DNA of 20,939 nt from a virus. This document shows positions 1 through 7,601 of the stretch, in pieces; position 1 is the first letter of the stretch; each line of letters starts with the position of its first letter. The notes under the pieces were generated by a model, which was not told the origin of the DNA, did not search any database, and saw nothing but the letters and a program-made list of their open reading frames with translations. Both the position numbers and the translations under genes were made by a program. The stretch covers positions 1-20,939 of IMG/VR virus record IMGVR_UViG_3300009422_001821; one strand, given 5' to 3'.

Positions 1-509
1 GAATAACTTTCTCTAAAGTTCACAGTCATCCAATATGCATATAATTTTGAAATAGCATATGGCGATCTTGGTTTGAAAGGAGTGTCTTCATCTTGCTTGC
101 CATTTACAGAACTGTTGCCATACAGTTCAGATGTACTTGCTTGATAAAATTTTGTATTGGGTGAATTTTCTTTGAGTGCTGTCAGTATATTCAGCACACC
201 TAGAGAGTTTGCTTCTGTTGTGACCATGGTCAAATCCCAACTTGCTTTCACAAAACTCTGTGCCGCTAAGTTGTAAAATTCATTTGGCTTCAGTGTTTTT
301 GCTAAATGGTTCATTGCTGAACAGTCAGTGATATCTCCAGTTAATAATTCAATATCATTTTCAATGCCGAGATATCTTAGGTTTTCCAGGTTAGGATTGG
401 AATATCTTTTTATTAACCCATAAACCTTGTAATCATTTTCTAATAAATGTTTGGATAGGTATGGACCGTCTTGTCCGGTCACACCGGTTACGAATGCTAC
501 TTTTTTCAT
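1..509 (-). CDS. gmd: GDP-mannose 4,6-dehydratase, N-terminal half (runs off the left edge)
   Basis: This would convert GDP-D-mannose to GDP-4-keto-6-deoxymannose, the entry step to GDP-fucose, GDP-rhamnose or GDP-perosamine. I translated it by hand from the ATG at 509; 169 codons are present against about 345 usual, so the C-terminal half lies beyond base 1. Seen: the Rossmann motif GVTGQDG at residues 9-15, the family signature QASTSELYG near 123-131 (Thr126, Glu128), and the YAISK active site with Tyr151 and Lys155, followed by LYAYWMTVNFRES, a near-diagnostic GMD stretch. It is the last visible gene of the left minus-strand block and has its own 82-base upstream gap with a promoter-like element. 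No Shine-Dalgarno sequence precedes the ATG. The family call is very secure; whether the missing half is intact cannot be seen. Confidence 0.95.
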   Translation of the reverse strand, partial: MKKVAFVTGVTGQDGPYLSKHLLENDYKVYGLIKRYSNPNLENLRYLGIENDIELLTGDITDCSAMNHLAKTLKPNEFYNLAAQSFVKASWDLTMVTTEANSLGVLNILTALKENSPNTKFYQASTSELYGNSSVNGKQDEDTPFKPRSPYAISKLYAYWMTVNFRESY

Positions 510-516
510 TATAATA

Positions 517-545
517 ATTATATATGGAATAGATTGTATTGTACA
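517..545 (-). promoter_or_regulatory. Possible sigma-70-type promoter of gmd
   Basis: In the 82-base gap before gmd the minus strand reads TGTACA (540-545), a 17-base spacer, then TATAAT (517-522). The -10 is perfect and the -35 matches TTGACA at 4 of 6 positions. Initiation about 7 bases on would fall at or just before the ATG at 509, giving an almost leaderless message, which fits the absence of a Shine-Dalgarno sequence. The gap is very AT-rich and chance TATAAT hits are likely, so this is tentative. Confidence 0.35.
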
Positions 546-591
546 GTATTTTGTGAAACCAGACATCTACGTGGACGTTGCAAAAACAAAT

Positions 592-1212
592 TTACCTAAT
601 AAACTTAAAAAGTTTTTCTGCTATAAGATTGTGACCTTTTTGATTAGGATGATACTTGTTTGGATTAATGTATTCATTGTCTTGAAATTTTGCAAGTTCT
701 AATGTTTTTGTATTTGTGTCGGCCCCAAACATCTCAGTAGCACTTTGTGGAATAAATTTTGTTTTGTCTATGCCTGTATATTTCCAATCTATGTTGGTCC
801 ATCCCTCTATGTAATAATCTTGGTAACCTAATTGTTGACACATTCTTTGCACTGCGAGTATTGATATGTTTGCCCTATGATAATCCAATTCATCTGACTG
901 TACGTCTGAGAAATAAAATCTATTCAATGCACTTTTGTCTCCTGTTGGTCTAAGAACCTGTTTTTGTCCGTTTTGGAAATGTAAAAATCTTGTAGGATTT
1001 GTTATAAAAAATACACAAATACAATCTTGTATTTTGCGTTTTGCAAAGTTGTCTAATTGTAAAATTAAAGAGTCGATGCTCGTGCCTTGTTCTGCTTCAT
1101 TGTAAAAATTTTTAGTTTCCAATTTAACATGTAAAAGATCACCAAATGGAATCTCACCTGGTTGAAGTTCTGTGCCAATTGGCCAACTATCGCCGAACAC
1201 TGCTAGATTCAT
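592..1212 (-). CDS. SGNH/GDSL-family hydrolase-like protein
   Basis: A 206-residue cytoplasmic-looking protein without a signal peptide or membrane segment. Block I is GDSW at residues 7-10, with Ser9 the expected nucleophile. A glycine in AEQGTS (Gly43) and the Asn of ITNPT (about 72) sit where SGNH enzymes place oxyanion-hole residues. Near the C-terminus NKYHPNQKGH supplies the expected histidine (His188), but the usual Asp three residues before it is Asn185. Such proteins hydrolyse or transfer O-acyl groups, often on glycans. The ATG overlaps the TGA of the preceding glycosyltransferase gene (ATGA), with an AAAGG-like ribosome site about 8 bases upstream, so the two are probably co-translated. 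Substrate unknown; the Asp-to-Asn change makes activity less certain. Confidence 0.75.
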   Translation of the reverse strand: MNLAVFGDSWPIGTELQPGEIPFGDLLHVKLETKNFYNEAEQGTSIDSLILQLDNFAKRKIQDCICVFFITNPTRFLHFQNGQKQVLRPTGDKSALNRFYFSDVQSDELDYHRANISILAVQRMCQQLGYQDYYIEGWTNIDWKYTGIDKTKFIPQSATEMFGADTNTKTLELAKFQDNEYINPNKYHPNQKGHNLIAEKLFKFIR

Positions 1213-1883
1213 TTCATAGCCTTTCTAAGTTTACTAACATCATAATCAAAGTAACACTGTTTAGTTTTATTGTACACCCAGGTATCTCTTTGATGCACAG
1301 CACTAGTTCGTATGCGTTTGGCTGTGTCGTCTTCTGTAATTTTTTTTACTTTGATCATTACATCTTCCATAAAAATATATCTATCCACAGCATTTGCAAG
1401 ATCGTTGGTGTATGCATCCAAGTACCAATGATGAAACTGTGGCGGGAAATGATATCCCAAAGCATTGCGCCATTCTTTTGTAATGACAGGATGGGGTGAT
1501 GTGCGATGTATCAATCCATGTTTTTTACCTGTGGCTGTACCAATCATAAAAATACCATCCGGATATTTCTCATATTGATCCAAGAATATTTTATCCCACC
1601 CAGGTGTAATAAATTCTGCATCATCTCCGCACAGCATGTACATCTTGCTGTTTTCACTTTCGGCCAACATATTCCAACTCATAACAGTGCTTCTATCTAT
1701 ACCAATGTCTGCATCAAAAACTCGATACTGCTTGAGTGTTGGATCATCTTCATTGAGATAAAATTTTACCTTTATTTGATTAGGCCATTTTGCAGTGGCG
1801 TAGACAGATTGTTCCATGCGTTTGGCATAGTCTGGCCTGCCTCGACTTGGGCAACAAATTACTATATTAGTTTCTTGGTCCAT
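1209..1883 (-). CDS. GT-A fold glycosyltransferase (family 2-like)
   Basis: A 224-residue soluble protein. The N-terminus IVICCPSRGRP is typical of small GT2-like transferases, and CGDDAE (Asp87-Asp88) is the likely metal/nucleotide-sugar acidic motif at the end of the nucleotide-binding half. The C-terminal half is rich in aromatic residues and has no recognisable acceptor domain. Its start overlaps the end of the upstream epimerase gene by 22 bases and its stop overlaps the SGNH gene in an ATGA junction. No Shine-Dalgarno is evident, consistent with translational coupling. Donor and acceptor cannot be told from sequence. Confidence 0.75.
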   Translation of the reverse strand: MDQETNIVICCPSRGRPDYAKRMEQSVYATAKWPNQIKVKFYLNEDDPTLKQYRVFDADIGIDRSTVMSWNMLAESENSKMYMLCGDDAEFITPGWDKIFLDQYEKYPDGIFMIGTATGKKHGLIHRTSPHPVITKEWRNALGYHFPPQFHHWYLDAYTNDLANAVDRYIFMEDVMIKVKKITEDDTAKRIRTSAVHQRDTWVYNKTKQCYFDYDVSKLRKAMK

Positions 1884-2866
1884 GTTTGTGGTGTGTGTTC
1901 ATTTTCTATTTCTATGGGCAAAGAATAATTAAATTTTCTTATGCCACGTTTTTGAATGTAATCTAAAGTCTGCGTGATACCGTCTTTAATTTTTACTTCT
2001 GTTTTGTAATTGAAATATTCTCTAATTTTATTTGATGAACATGTTGCATACTTTACTTCTTTTGGCCTTCCTGGCATGTACTGATGTAAACCATTGTAAC
2101 CAGTTGCGTTTGCTGTGAGATCTGCAAGTTCGTTAATAGAGATATAATCTTCATCAGGACCTAAATTAAATATTTGACCAACTGCCTTTGTGTCAAAAAC
2201 AATTCTATCAAAAATTTGCAGTGTGTCATCTATGTAAGAAAAACAACGTTTTTGTTCACCATCACCATATATTATGCAGGGTTTGCCTTGCAAGTTTCTG
2301 TGCAAAAATATTGATACAACATTCCTAAAAGGATCATCGTAAACTTGGTTAGGACCATAAATGTTGTGAGGCACCACAATACTCCAGTCTATGTTGTTAA
2401 CTTCACACAAACATTTCACAGTGTCTTCGGCTGCCACTTTAGCAATGCCATATGGATCTTCAGGAGCAGGCTTCATGTCTTCTGTAAATGGCGGCTGTTG
2501 TTTGCCGTAACGTGCCATTGAACTCATATACACAAATCTTTTTATATTGTGTTTGATTGACGCTGTTAACACATTTACAGTAGCATCGTATGTGTTTCTT
2601 GTAACAAGTACAGGAGACACAACACTAAGACCTTCGTATGCTGTACAAGCCGCATGAATAACAATGTCAAATTTTTCACGAGCAAATAATTGATCTAATG
2701 CAGATTGATCACAACAATCAATTCTTAATGTTTGAACTTCAGTGAGATTATCATCATATCCACCTATACCATTGTCTATGCCAACAACTTTGTGTCCTGT
2801 TGAATGATATCTTTTAGCAAGATGAGAACCTACAAATCCAAGAGATCCTGTTATTAGGATTTTCAT
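1862..2866 (-). CDS. NAD-dependent nucleotide-sugar epimerase/dehydratase (extended SDR)
   Basis: A 334-residue extended short-chain dehydrogenase. It shows the NAD-binding GSLGFVG (Gly7, Gly10, Gly13), MSSMARYG with catalytic Ser115/116, and PYGIAK with Tyr139 and Lys143. Downstream are the sugar-nucleotide-side motifs NIYGPNQ and RCFSYIDD, which resemble UDP-glucose/UDP-GlcNAc 4-epimerases and dTDP-glucose 4,6-dehydratases. No Thr-Asp-Glu dehydratase triad is evident before the Tyr, so I favour an epimerase. The length is normal for the family. The ATG sits in an ATGA overlap with the FkbM gene upstream. Substrate unknown. Confidence 0.85.
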   Translation of the reverse strand: MKILITGSLGFVGSHLAKRYHSTGHKVVGIDNGIGGYDDNLTEVQTLRIDCCDQSALDQLFAREKFDIVIHAACTAYEGLSVVSPVLVTRNTYDATVNVLTASIKHNIKRFVYMSSMARYGKQQPPFTEDMKPAPEDPYGIAKVAAEDTVKCLCEVNNIDWSIVVPHNIYGPNQVYDDPFRNVVSIFLHRNLQGKPCIIYGDGEQKRCFSYIDDTLQIFDRIVFDTKAVGQIFNLGPDEDYISINELADLTANATGYNGLHQYMPGRPKEVKYATCSSNKIREYFNYKTEVKIKDGITQTLDYIQKRGIRKFNYSLPIEIENEHTPQTWTKKLI

Positions 2867-3501
2867 AATCTTTGGTAAATGCAGTCTCTGGTGAGTTTAT
2901 AAACTCTAGTATAACCTAGGCCTTCCAACCAGGTATTGATTGCTTGTTTGCCATCATTGCCTTGATTGAACACACATCGTTCCAAACATATCAAAGGCGA
3001 CGAGGAGTCAATAGTATTTTTTGCACCGTGAAGCACTTGTAATTCTGCTCCTTCAACATCAATTTTTAAAACATCCACGTGAGTGAACTGCATCTCATCC
3101 ATTGGACGTAATTTTATATCACCTAAGATATCACCTTTGTATCTTTCAACAACCATGGTTGAACCTAAATGATTTGGTACTTTAACATCTAAAACTCCGC
3201 TGGTGTTTTTGTCAGAAAGACCATATTCAAATAGATTAACATTTTGTAAGTTTCCGCAGTTTTTTTTAAAACATTCTATGTTGTAATGTGCAGGCTCGAA
3301 TGCTGTTACAGTATCAAAGTGTGAAGCATACTTTATGGCCCAACGTCCTACATTGCCGCCAACGTCAACCATGTGTCTAAAATTTGTAGCACGTTGTAAA
3401 ATTTCTTTATGTAAAGCACTGTCATGATCTTTCACTGACTGTGCAATATGATGTTCTGGATGATCATCATCTGGTATATATAATCCTTCTACTAGTTGCA
3501 T
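2863..3501 (-). CDS. FkbM-family methyltransferase
   Basis: A 212-residue SAM-dependent O-methyltransferase. Motif I is MVDVGGNVG (about 44-52), followed by the acidic AFEP (Glu69). The FkbM hallmark LKIDVEGAELQVLHGA lies at about 145-160. FkbM enzymes methylate hydroxyls of sugars or polyketides; in this setting a glycan sugar is the likely target. A GGGAG-like ribosome site lies about 8 bases before the ATG at 3501. The stop overlaps the next gene as ATGA. It is one of three FkbM proteins in the window, each divergent from the others. Confidence 0.85.
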   Translation of the reverse strand: MQLVEGLYIPDDDHPEHHIAQSVKDHDSALHKEILQRATNFRHMVDVGGNVGRWAIKYASHFDTVTAFEPAHYNIECFKKNCGNLQNVNLFEYGLSDKNTSGVLDVKVPNHLGSTMVVERYKGDILGDIKLRPMDEMQFTHVDVLKIDVEGAELQVLHGAKNTIDSSSPLICLERCVFNQGNDGKQAINTWLEGLGYTRVYKLTRDCIYQRL

Positions 3502-3525
3502 ATTTTTTACTCTCCCAAACTTTTG

Positions 3526-4110
3526 TTACTTGTAATCATAATTTAATGAAATAGTAACTTGATCTATTTGACTGTTGCTTTTTATTTCTAAACAATATTT
3601 TATAAATGTTATAATGTCATTACAATCAACACCATTTCCGGTCCATGTTGGTTTAGATCTAGACAATTCAGTATCTAGTCTATCTGGTTTAATTAATGTT
3701 GTCTTAAAAGAAACTTGATTATTTCTAAATGCACGACTGCATTGTAGGCTTGCCGCTTCTAAACTTTTTTTTGATACTCTATAAGTTTCCCATGAAGGTT
3801 CAGGAGCAACGTTATCATCACTAGCTATACTTCCTATGTTGAATAGCCAACCTTTTTTATTGTGTGCTTTCCACGATTGAAACATTTTCATTAATAATAC
3901 GGATTGTCCAAAATTTGCCCAATCTTCTTGGGGAGGCCCATCAAATGCATTATTAATAAAAATATCATAATCCAAACTTTTTTCTATTATAGTGTCAATG
4001 TTTTTAGTAATATCGTGATTGCTTGTAGATCTGCTTATGCTATCTGCTTTTAATGTTTCTACTATGGCGTTACCTAAACCTCTATTTCCACCTGTTACTA
4101 AAATTTTCAT
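3526..4110 (-). CDS. Classical short-chain dehydrogenase/reductase
   Basis: A 194-residue NAD(P)-dependent oxidoreductase. It shows the classical cofactor motif TGGNRGLG (6-13), INNAF (about 52-56, the NNAG equivalent), catalytic Ser94 in IGSIAS, and YRVSK with Tyr110 and Lys114. I place the start at 4110 rather than the longer frame from 4137: the ATG at 4110 forms an ATGA overlap with the upstream radical SAM gene and has a textbook AAGGAGG nine bases before it. At under 200 residues it is short for a classical SDR (about 250), with a compressed N-terminal half. It probably reduces or oxidises a sugar or sugar-nucleotide intermediate; substrate unknown. Confidence 0.8.
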   Translation of the reverse strand: MKILVTGGNRGLGNAIVETLKADSISRSTSNHDITKNIDTIIEKSLDYDIFINNAFDGPPQEDWANFGQSVLLMKMFQSWKAHNKKGWLFNIGSIASDDNVAPEPSWETYRVSKKSLEAASLQCSRAFRNNQVSFKTTLIKPDRLDTELSRSKPTWTGNGVDCNDIITFIKYCLEIKSNSQIDQVTISLNYDYK

Positions 4111-5243
4111 CTTATACTGCCTCCTTGATCCCAACATTTATTAAATGTCTGTCCACATGTAAAAGCACATTCAAACAGTCTACCGTCTTTAAACTCTTTT
4201 TTACTCCAACTGTCTACTAGATCAGGCCAAAACTTGTTTTCGAATATTTCTATCATAGATTTGTTTTGTACTTGTAAGTTTTCTTTTCCATATTTTTCAT
4301 ACATCATTATTATTTGATTATTATACTTGTTTTCTCCCAACGGGTCAAATGATCCAGGATCTGCTTCCTCATGGAATCGTGCATCATAAAGGTTATGTTC
4401 AAAGAAATTACAAGGCATTACTATACCTTCTGCTGTTATTACCACTTTATTACCTAGTAATGCATCACAGGTAATATCTGTTTGTTTAAAGTAATCTACC
4501 ATTGAGCCGTACTTTTCTTTTACCTCATTAACTCTGCTAACACTGTCGTTCCTATATTCTGGATTATCTGGCATCTGCAGATGTCGTACTGTTTGACCTA
4601 TGCTGTTCTTAACAGGCCATTTTTCCATAGGTTCTAGTTTCTTCTGGTCAAAGAATCTTCCTGTTTTGCGTACAAGGCATTCAATGAAGTTATATTCTTT
4701 TGCTAGTTTTTTAACAGTTTCGATTTGATGTTCATTGTGTTTAAACACAATAAAGTTCCATTTGGCTCTTCCGCCTGCGTTGATAAAATTTTTAGCATTT
4801 TGTATTGCATGTTCGTATCTCACTCCTACTCTGTACAGATGATTAGTGTCTTCTAATCCATCAATGCCAAAGTCAATTTGTCCATAGCCGTTCATAATTT
4901 TTGCAATCTCTTCCCAAAAACCTTCTTTACGTTTGGCACCGTTGGTGTGTATGTATAACCACAAGTCTGACCTTTGATCTCTAAACCATTGTAATATTTC
5001 TAAAAACTGCGGGTGAACAGATGGATCACCATAACTGCCACAGAAAAATATCTGTTTGCATCTATCTAATATATCTTTAGTAAATGCTTTTTTGATCCAT
5101 TCAATGTCCATATCAACTAATGGCATGTGAGGATTTACTTTGCCACCATTAATGTTTCGGGGACACTGTGGACAGGCGGCATTACATCTCGTTGTAATTT
5201 CTAGTTGCCATTCAGTGATTTCATCTAAATTAAAGTTTATCAT
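4107..5243 (-). CDS. Radical SAM enzyme with SPASM-like C-terminal cysteines
   Basis: A 378-residue iron-sulfur enzyme. The radical SAM CxxxCxxC is TRCNAACPQC, with Cys20, Cys24 and Cys27 ligating the SAM-binding [4Fe-4S] cluster. CGSYGDP (about 68-74) corresponds to the family's GGEP motif. The C-terminal part carries Cys259, Cys278 (in GIVMPC), Cys359, Cys363 and Cys370, a spacing suggestive of a SPASM or twitch domain with an auxiliary cluster. SPASM enzymes modify peptides or, less often, sugars and other small molecules. No precursor peptide gene is visible next to it. Its neighbours are an epimerase and an SDR, so a sugar or glycan substrate is a guess. It needs a low-potential electron donor; the ferredoxin at 18119 is one local candidate. 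Confidence 0.85.
   Translation of the reverse strand: MINFNLDEITEWQLEITTRCNAACPQCPRNINGGKVNPHMPLVDMDIEWIKKAFTKDILDRCKQIFFCGSYGDPSVHPQFLEILQWFRDQRSDLWLYIHTNGAKRKEGFWEEIAKIMNGYGQIDFGIDGLEDTNHLYRVGVRYEHAIQNAKNFINAGGRAKWNFIVFKHNEHQIETVKKLAKEYNFIECLVRKTGRFFDQKKLEPMEKWPVKNSIGQTVRHLQMPDNPEYRNDSVSRVNEVKEKYGSMVDYFKQTDITCDALLGNKVVITAEGIVMPCNFFEHNLYDARFHEEADPGSFDPLGENKYNNQIIMMYEKYGKENLQVQNKSMIEIFENKFWPDLVDSWSKKEFKDGRLFECAFTCGQTFNKCWDQGGSIR
4120..4126 (-). promoter_or_regulatory. Strong Shine-Dalgarno that fixes the SDR start
   Basis: AAGGAGG on the minus strand, nine bases before the ATG at 4110 and inside the last codons of the radical SAM gene. It rules out the 27-base longer reading from 4137 and indicates a bacterial-type ribosome. 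Confidence 0.85.
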
Positions 5244-5967
5244 TCCTATTAAGTGTTTCTTCCATTACATTTACTTTTGGTTCCCAACCCAATGCTCTTA
5301 GTTTCACAGATGGTAAAACATTAGACTCTAATTCAAAGTCTTCTCCTGCTGTGAGAGGAACCACATATCCGTTTCGTGCAACCAATTGGTCAACCTTAAA
5401 TGCTATTCCACAACCGCAGTCAAACACGCCTTGTTCCTTTGGATTGTTTATCATTGTTTGTATAGCACTCACAACATCTGACACATGAATAAAATCTCTA
5501 GTGTGTGTGGTTGCATATGTAATTGTACCTAATTTTAATTTAGAAATCAACATGTATTCATTAGCACCGTCGCCCCATACAGTTGAAAAACGCAAACCAA
5601 CAGAGTTTTTTGGTGCAATAAATTCGTCTACATATTTGGACAAAGCATATGGATTTCTGTGCCATTCTATACATGCAGAGGATGATGCATATATTACTCT
5701 TATATTGTGTTTGGCACATTCGTCGAACACGGTTCTGCATTTTACAACATTTTCTTGCCAGTATAAATCTGGTTTTGAAAAACTTTCACGAATGTCTGCT
5801 TTTGCGGCCAAGTGTATACAAAGATCTGATTTTGGATTAATAGTAAAATTTCCAACATCTTTTTGTACAAGCAAGTCCCAACAGTCGATGGTGTGACCGT
5901 TTGCTTCTAAATATTTACGTACATGCGTTCCTATAAAACCATGTGATCCTGTGAGTGTGATATGCAT
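5230..5967 (-). CDS. NAD-dependent epimerase/dehydratase, short form
   Basis: A 245-residue extended-SDR protein with GSHGFIG (Gly7, Gly10, Gly13), YASSSA (Ser95-97), NPYALSK (Tyr107, Lys111), the substrate-side GLRFSTVWG, and RDFIHVSDVV, the counterpart of the RxFxYVDD motif. It is 60-90 residues shorter than typical nucleotide-sugar epimerases, mainly in the segment after Lys111 and the C-terminal lobe. It is unlike the epimerase at 1862, so it is not a recent duplicate. The start has no clear Shine-Dalgarno but is preceded by TATATATAAAA. It overlaps the radical SAM gene by 14 bases. Product sugar unknown. Confidence 0.8.
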   Translation of the reverse strand: MHITLTGSHGFIGTHVRKYLEANGHTIDCWDLLVQKDVGNFTINPKSDLCIHLAAKADIRESFSKPDLYWQENVVKCRTVFDECAKHNIRVIYASSSACIEWHRNPYALSKYVDEFIAPKNSVGLRFSTVWGDGANEYMLISKLKLGTITYATTHTRDFIHVSDVVSAIQTMINNPKEQGVFDCGCGIAFKVDQLVARNGYVVPLTAGEDFELESNVLPSVKLRALGWEPKVNVMEETLNRNDKL

Positions 5968-5971
5968 ATTT

Positions 5972-6601
5972 TTATATATAGAATGTTCTATCGCTAGTCA
6001 AACTGTCCTGGCTGTTGACATCCACTGCACGTGGTTTAACCACTTCTATTTTTACATACTTGTCTTTGACAAACATGTCTGATGCTGTGATACCATCTTC
6101 ATGAGCACCTTTAATTAAGCGTTGGGCCGCATGCGGTTTAATAACATATCCATATGTGCCCATCAGTTGATTTTCGCCTTTGCGTATGTTGACAAAATTC
6201 TCAACAAATGGATCTTGACCCATATATGGATCTTCTTCAAATCTGTATCCGTCAAGATGTAAAACATCTTGGAAGTCTTGATCATATGAATCACTTACCA
6301 CGCGTGAATCATGTTCCAACACCACAATTGGCTCATCCAGTTCGATACATTTTTTCCATGCATGGTAGTGTGAAATCATACAACCACGGACACCACCTTT
6401 TTGCCATTTTATTTTGTACAGTTTAGGTCCCGGTAGATAAGGTTTAAGATTTTGTTCTTGAATAAATTTGTCAGCACGTGAAGGCGTAAATCCTTCCATC
6501 AGCCATGCATCAAGACCGTGTTGTCTTGCTGTGAGTTTACACTCTAGTGCAGAGTCCACAGTAGATTGAACTTCTTTGAGATATATTATAAATGCTTTCA
6601 T
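5972..6601 (-). CDS. GT25-like (LPS-type) glycosyltransferase
   Basis: A 209-residue protein starting MKAFIIYLK. The family-25 signature GCMISHYHAW (73-82) is followed by VVLEHDS (Glu96-His97-Asp98) in place of the usual EDD. GT25 enzymes transfer galactose or glucose to lipooligosaccharide or to protein glycans. The open frame extends to 6772, but the first 57 codons overlap the upstream gene and look like a shadow. The ATG at 6601 forms an ATGA junction with the stop of the GT-B gene, so I use it. The replacement of the middle acidic residue by His is unusual and may alter metal binding. Confidence 0.75.
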   Translation of the reverse strand: MKAFIIYLKEVQSTVDSALECKLTARQHGLDAWLMEGFTPSRADKFIQEQNLKPYLPGPKLYKIKWQKGGVRGCMISHYHAWKKCIELDEPIVVLEHDSRVVSDSYDQDFQDVLHLDGYRFEEDPYMGQDPFVENFVNIRKGENQLMGTYGYVIKPHAAQRLIKGAHEDGITASDMFVKDKYVKIEVVKPRAVDVNSQDSLTSDRTFYI

Positions 6602-7575
6602 TTTATCATTTGCTCCACGTGTGGTTTGAATCTTTTCCATACAGTGCCATCGCGTACTTCTTGCAATGTCCAGTTGGCATAAGCAAGATTGTGTAGCCAC
6701 TGTGTGCGGTCTGGCATCTGTGGATTTTCTATGTCTTTTAAATTGTTTGATCCTATGTCCCATGCAAGACACAAATCAGAAGTCATAAACACAGGCACAC
6801 CATATGTGGCGGCATCAACGGCCGCAGTAGAATTGTGTGTGATTAGGCAGTGAATATTATTAAGTTCTTCTAAGAAAGTCCATCTATAACCATAAAACAT
6901 GCCACCACCTCTGGTCATGTCTGCAATTTTTATTTGCGGATGTCTTTTTTTAATATCTTCTGCACATTTGTCAGCATGGTTAGGATGCGGTCGCAACATT
7001 ATTGGTCGGTCGGTGACTCCTTTTAACTGTTCTACAACCTCGTCAATCCATACGTATGGATCTTTTTGCGCCATAGACCAATTGTCTTTTGGTTGAGAAC
7101 ACAGCAGAATATACTTGCCTTCTTTGCGCCATGGACGATCTGGTATGTTGAATTCGGATTTAATTTTTTGCCATCTATCACCATCACAATCTGCATTCAA
7201 AAAGTTTCCATTACGCATAGGCGACCATAGAGCACACCTAAAGTAGTGTTTGTTTGGGTCTGTTGCTCTGTTGCCAAAGGATGTCCACAGTCCTCCGTCG
7301 AACACAATAGGCACTCCGCCAGTCTGTTCCATGTGCTGTCTGATCTGTCTACGATTACCTTTTAAAAATGATCCAGCATTGTTAGGACCATAACCAAAAT
7401 GCACAGCAACTTTTTCTTTAGGAGGTCCCATCCAACGTTCAGCATCACCTTTACCTTCAATCCAAACAGACTCGTCACCAGCAGATGCAATGCCATCGCG
7501 CCATGCTTTCATCATTTCAAAGGAAGCGCCTTTGCCTCTTCTTTTCACAGTGTTTCGGAATATCTCAACTTTCAT
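6598..7575 (-). CDS. Capsule-polysaccharide-type GT-B glycosyltransferase, paralog A
   Basis: A 325-residue soluble protein related to capsule/Kdo-transferase-like (KpsC/KpsS-type) proteins. Seen: RPWRKEGKYILLCS (147-160), TDRPIMLRPHPN (188-199) and the nucleotide-sugar-binding-like THNSTAAVDAATYGVPV (246-262), followed by a C-terminal WLHNLAYANWTLQEVRDG. The same block order recurs in the plus-strand genes at 8415 and 9190. I start at the ATG at 7575; the longer frame to 7614 would run through the palindromic promoter-like element and into the divergent gene. The donor sugar is not determinable. The RPHPN element is kept here but altered in the other two copies. Confidence 0.7.
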   Translation of the reverse strand: MKVEIFRNTVKRRGKGASFEMMKAWRDGIASAGDESVWIEGKGDAERWMGPPKEKVAVHFGYGPNNAGSFLKGNRRQIRQHMEQTGGVPIVFDGGLWTSFGNRATDPNKHYFRCALWSPMRNGNFLNADCDGDRWQKIKSEFNIPDRPWRKEGKYILLCSQPKDNWSMAQKDPYVWIDEVVEQLKGVTDRPIMLRPHPNHADKCAEDIKKRHPQIKIADMTRGGGMFYGYRWTFLEELNNIHCLITHNSTAAVDAATYGVPVFMTSDLCLAWDIGSNNLKDIENPQMPDRTQWLHNLAYANWTLQEVRDGTVWKRFKPHVEQMIK

Positions 7576-7581
7576 TGCACT

Positions 7582-7593
7582 GTATTTAAATAC
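7582..7593. promoter_or_regulatory. Perfect 12-base palindrome between divergent starts (bidirectional promoter candidate)
   Basis: GTATTTAAATAC is its own reverse complement and lies 8 bases before the plus-strand ATG (7602) and 6 bases before the minus-strand ATG (7575). Read either way it gives TTAAATAC, close to the TATAAATA late-promoter element of T4-like phages (established for that group). Neither gene has a Shine-Dalgarno sequence, so both messages would be nearly leaderless. It could instead be an operator. Confidence 0.45.
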
Positions 7594-7601
7594 GTACTCA
7601 A

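Noticed and set aside
1146-1928. Plus-strand open frames of 117 and 140 codons.
   Set aside because: They are antisense to the convincing GT gene at 1209-1883, and their translations look like reversed-codon shadows rich in Phe, Ile, Cys and His.
5984-5997. Inverted repeat ATAGAA-TG-TTCTAT as an operator before the gene at 5230.
   Set aside because: It lies entirely in the last codons of the GT25-like gene and is short enough to arise by chance in AT-rich coding sequence.
6602-6772. A 57-residue N-terminal extension of the GT25-like protein.
   Set aside because: It is the out-of-frame end of the upstream GT-B gene, is basic and Cys/His-rich, and the ATGA junction at 6601 supplies a natural start.
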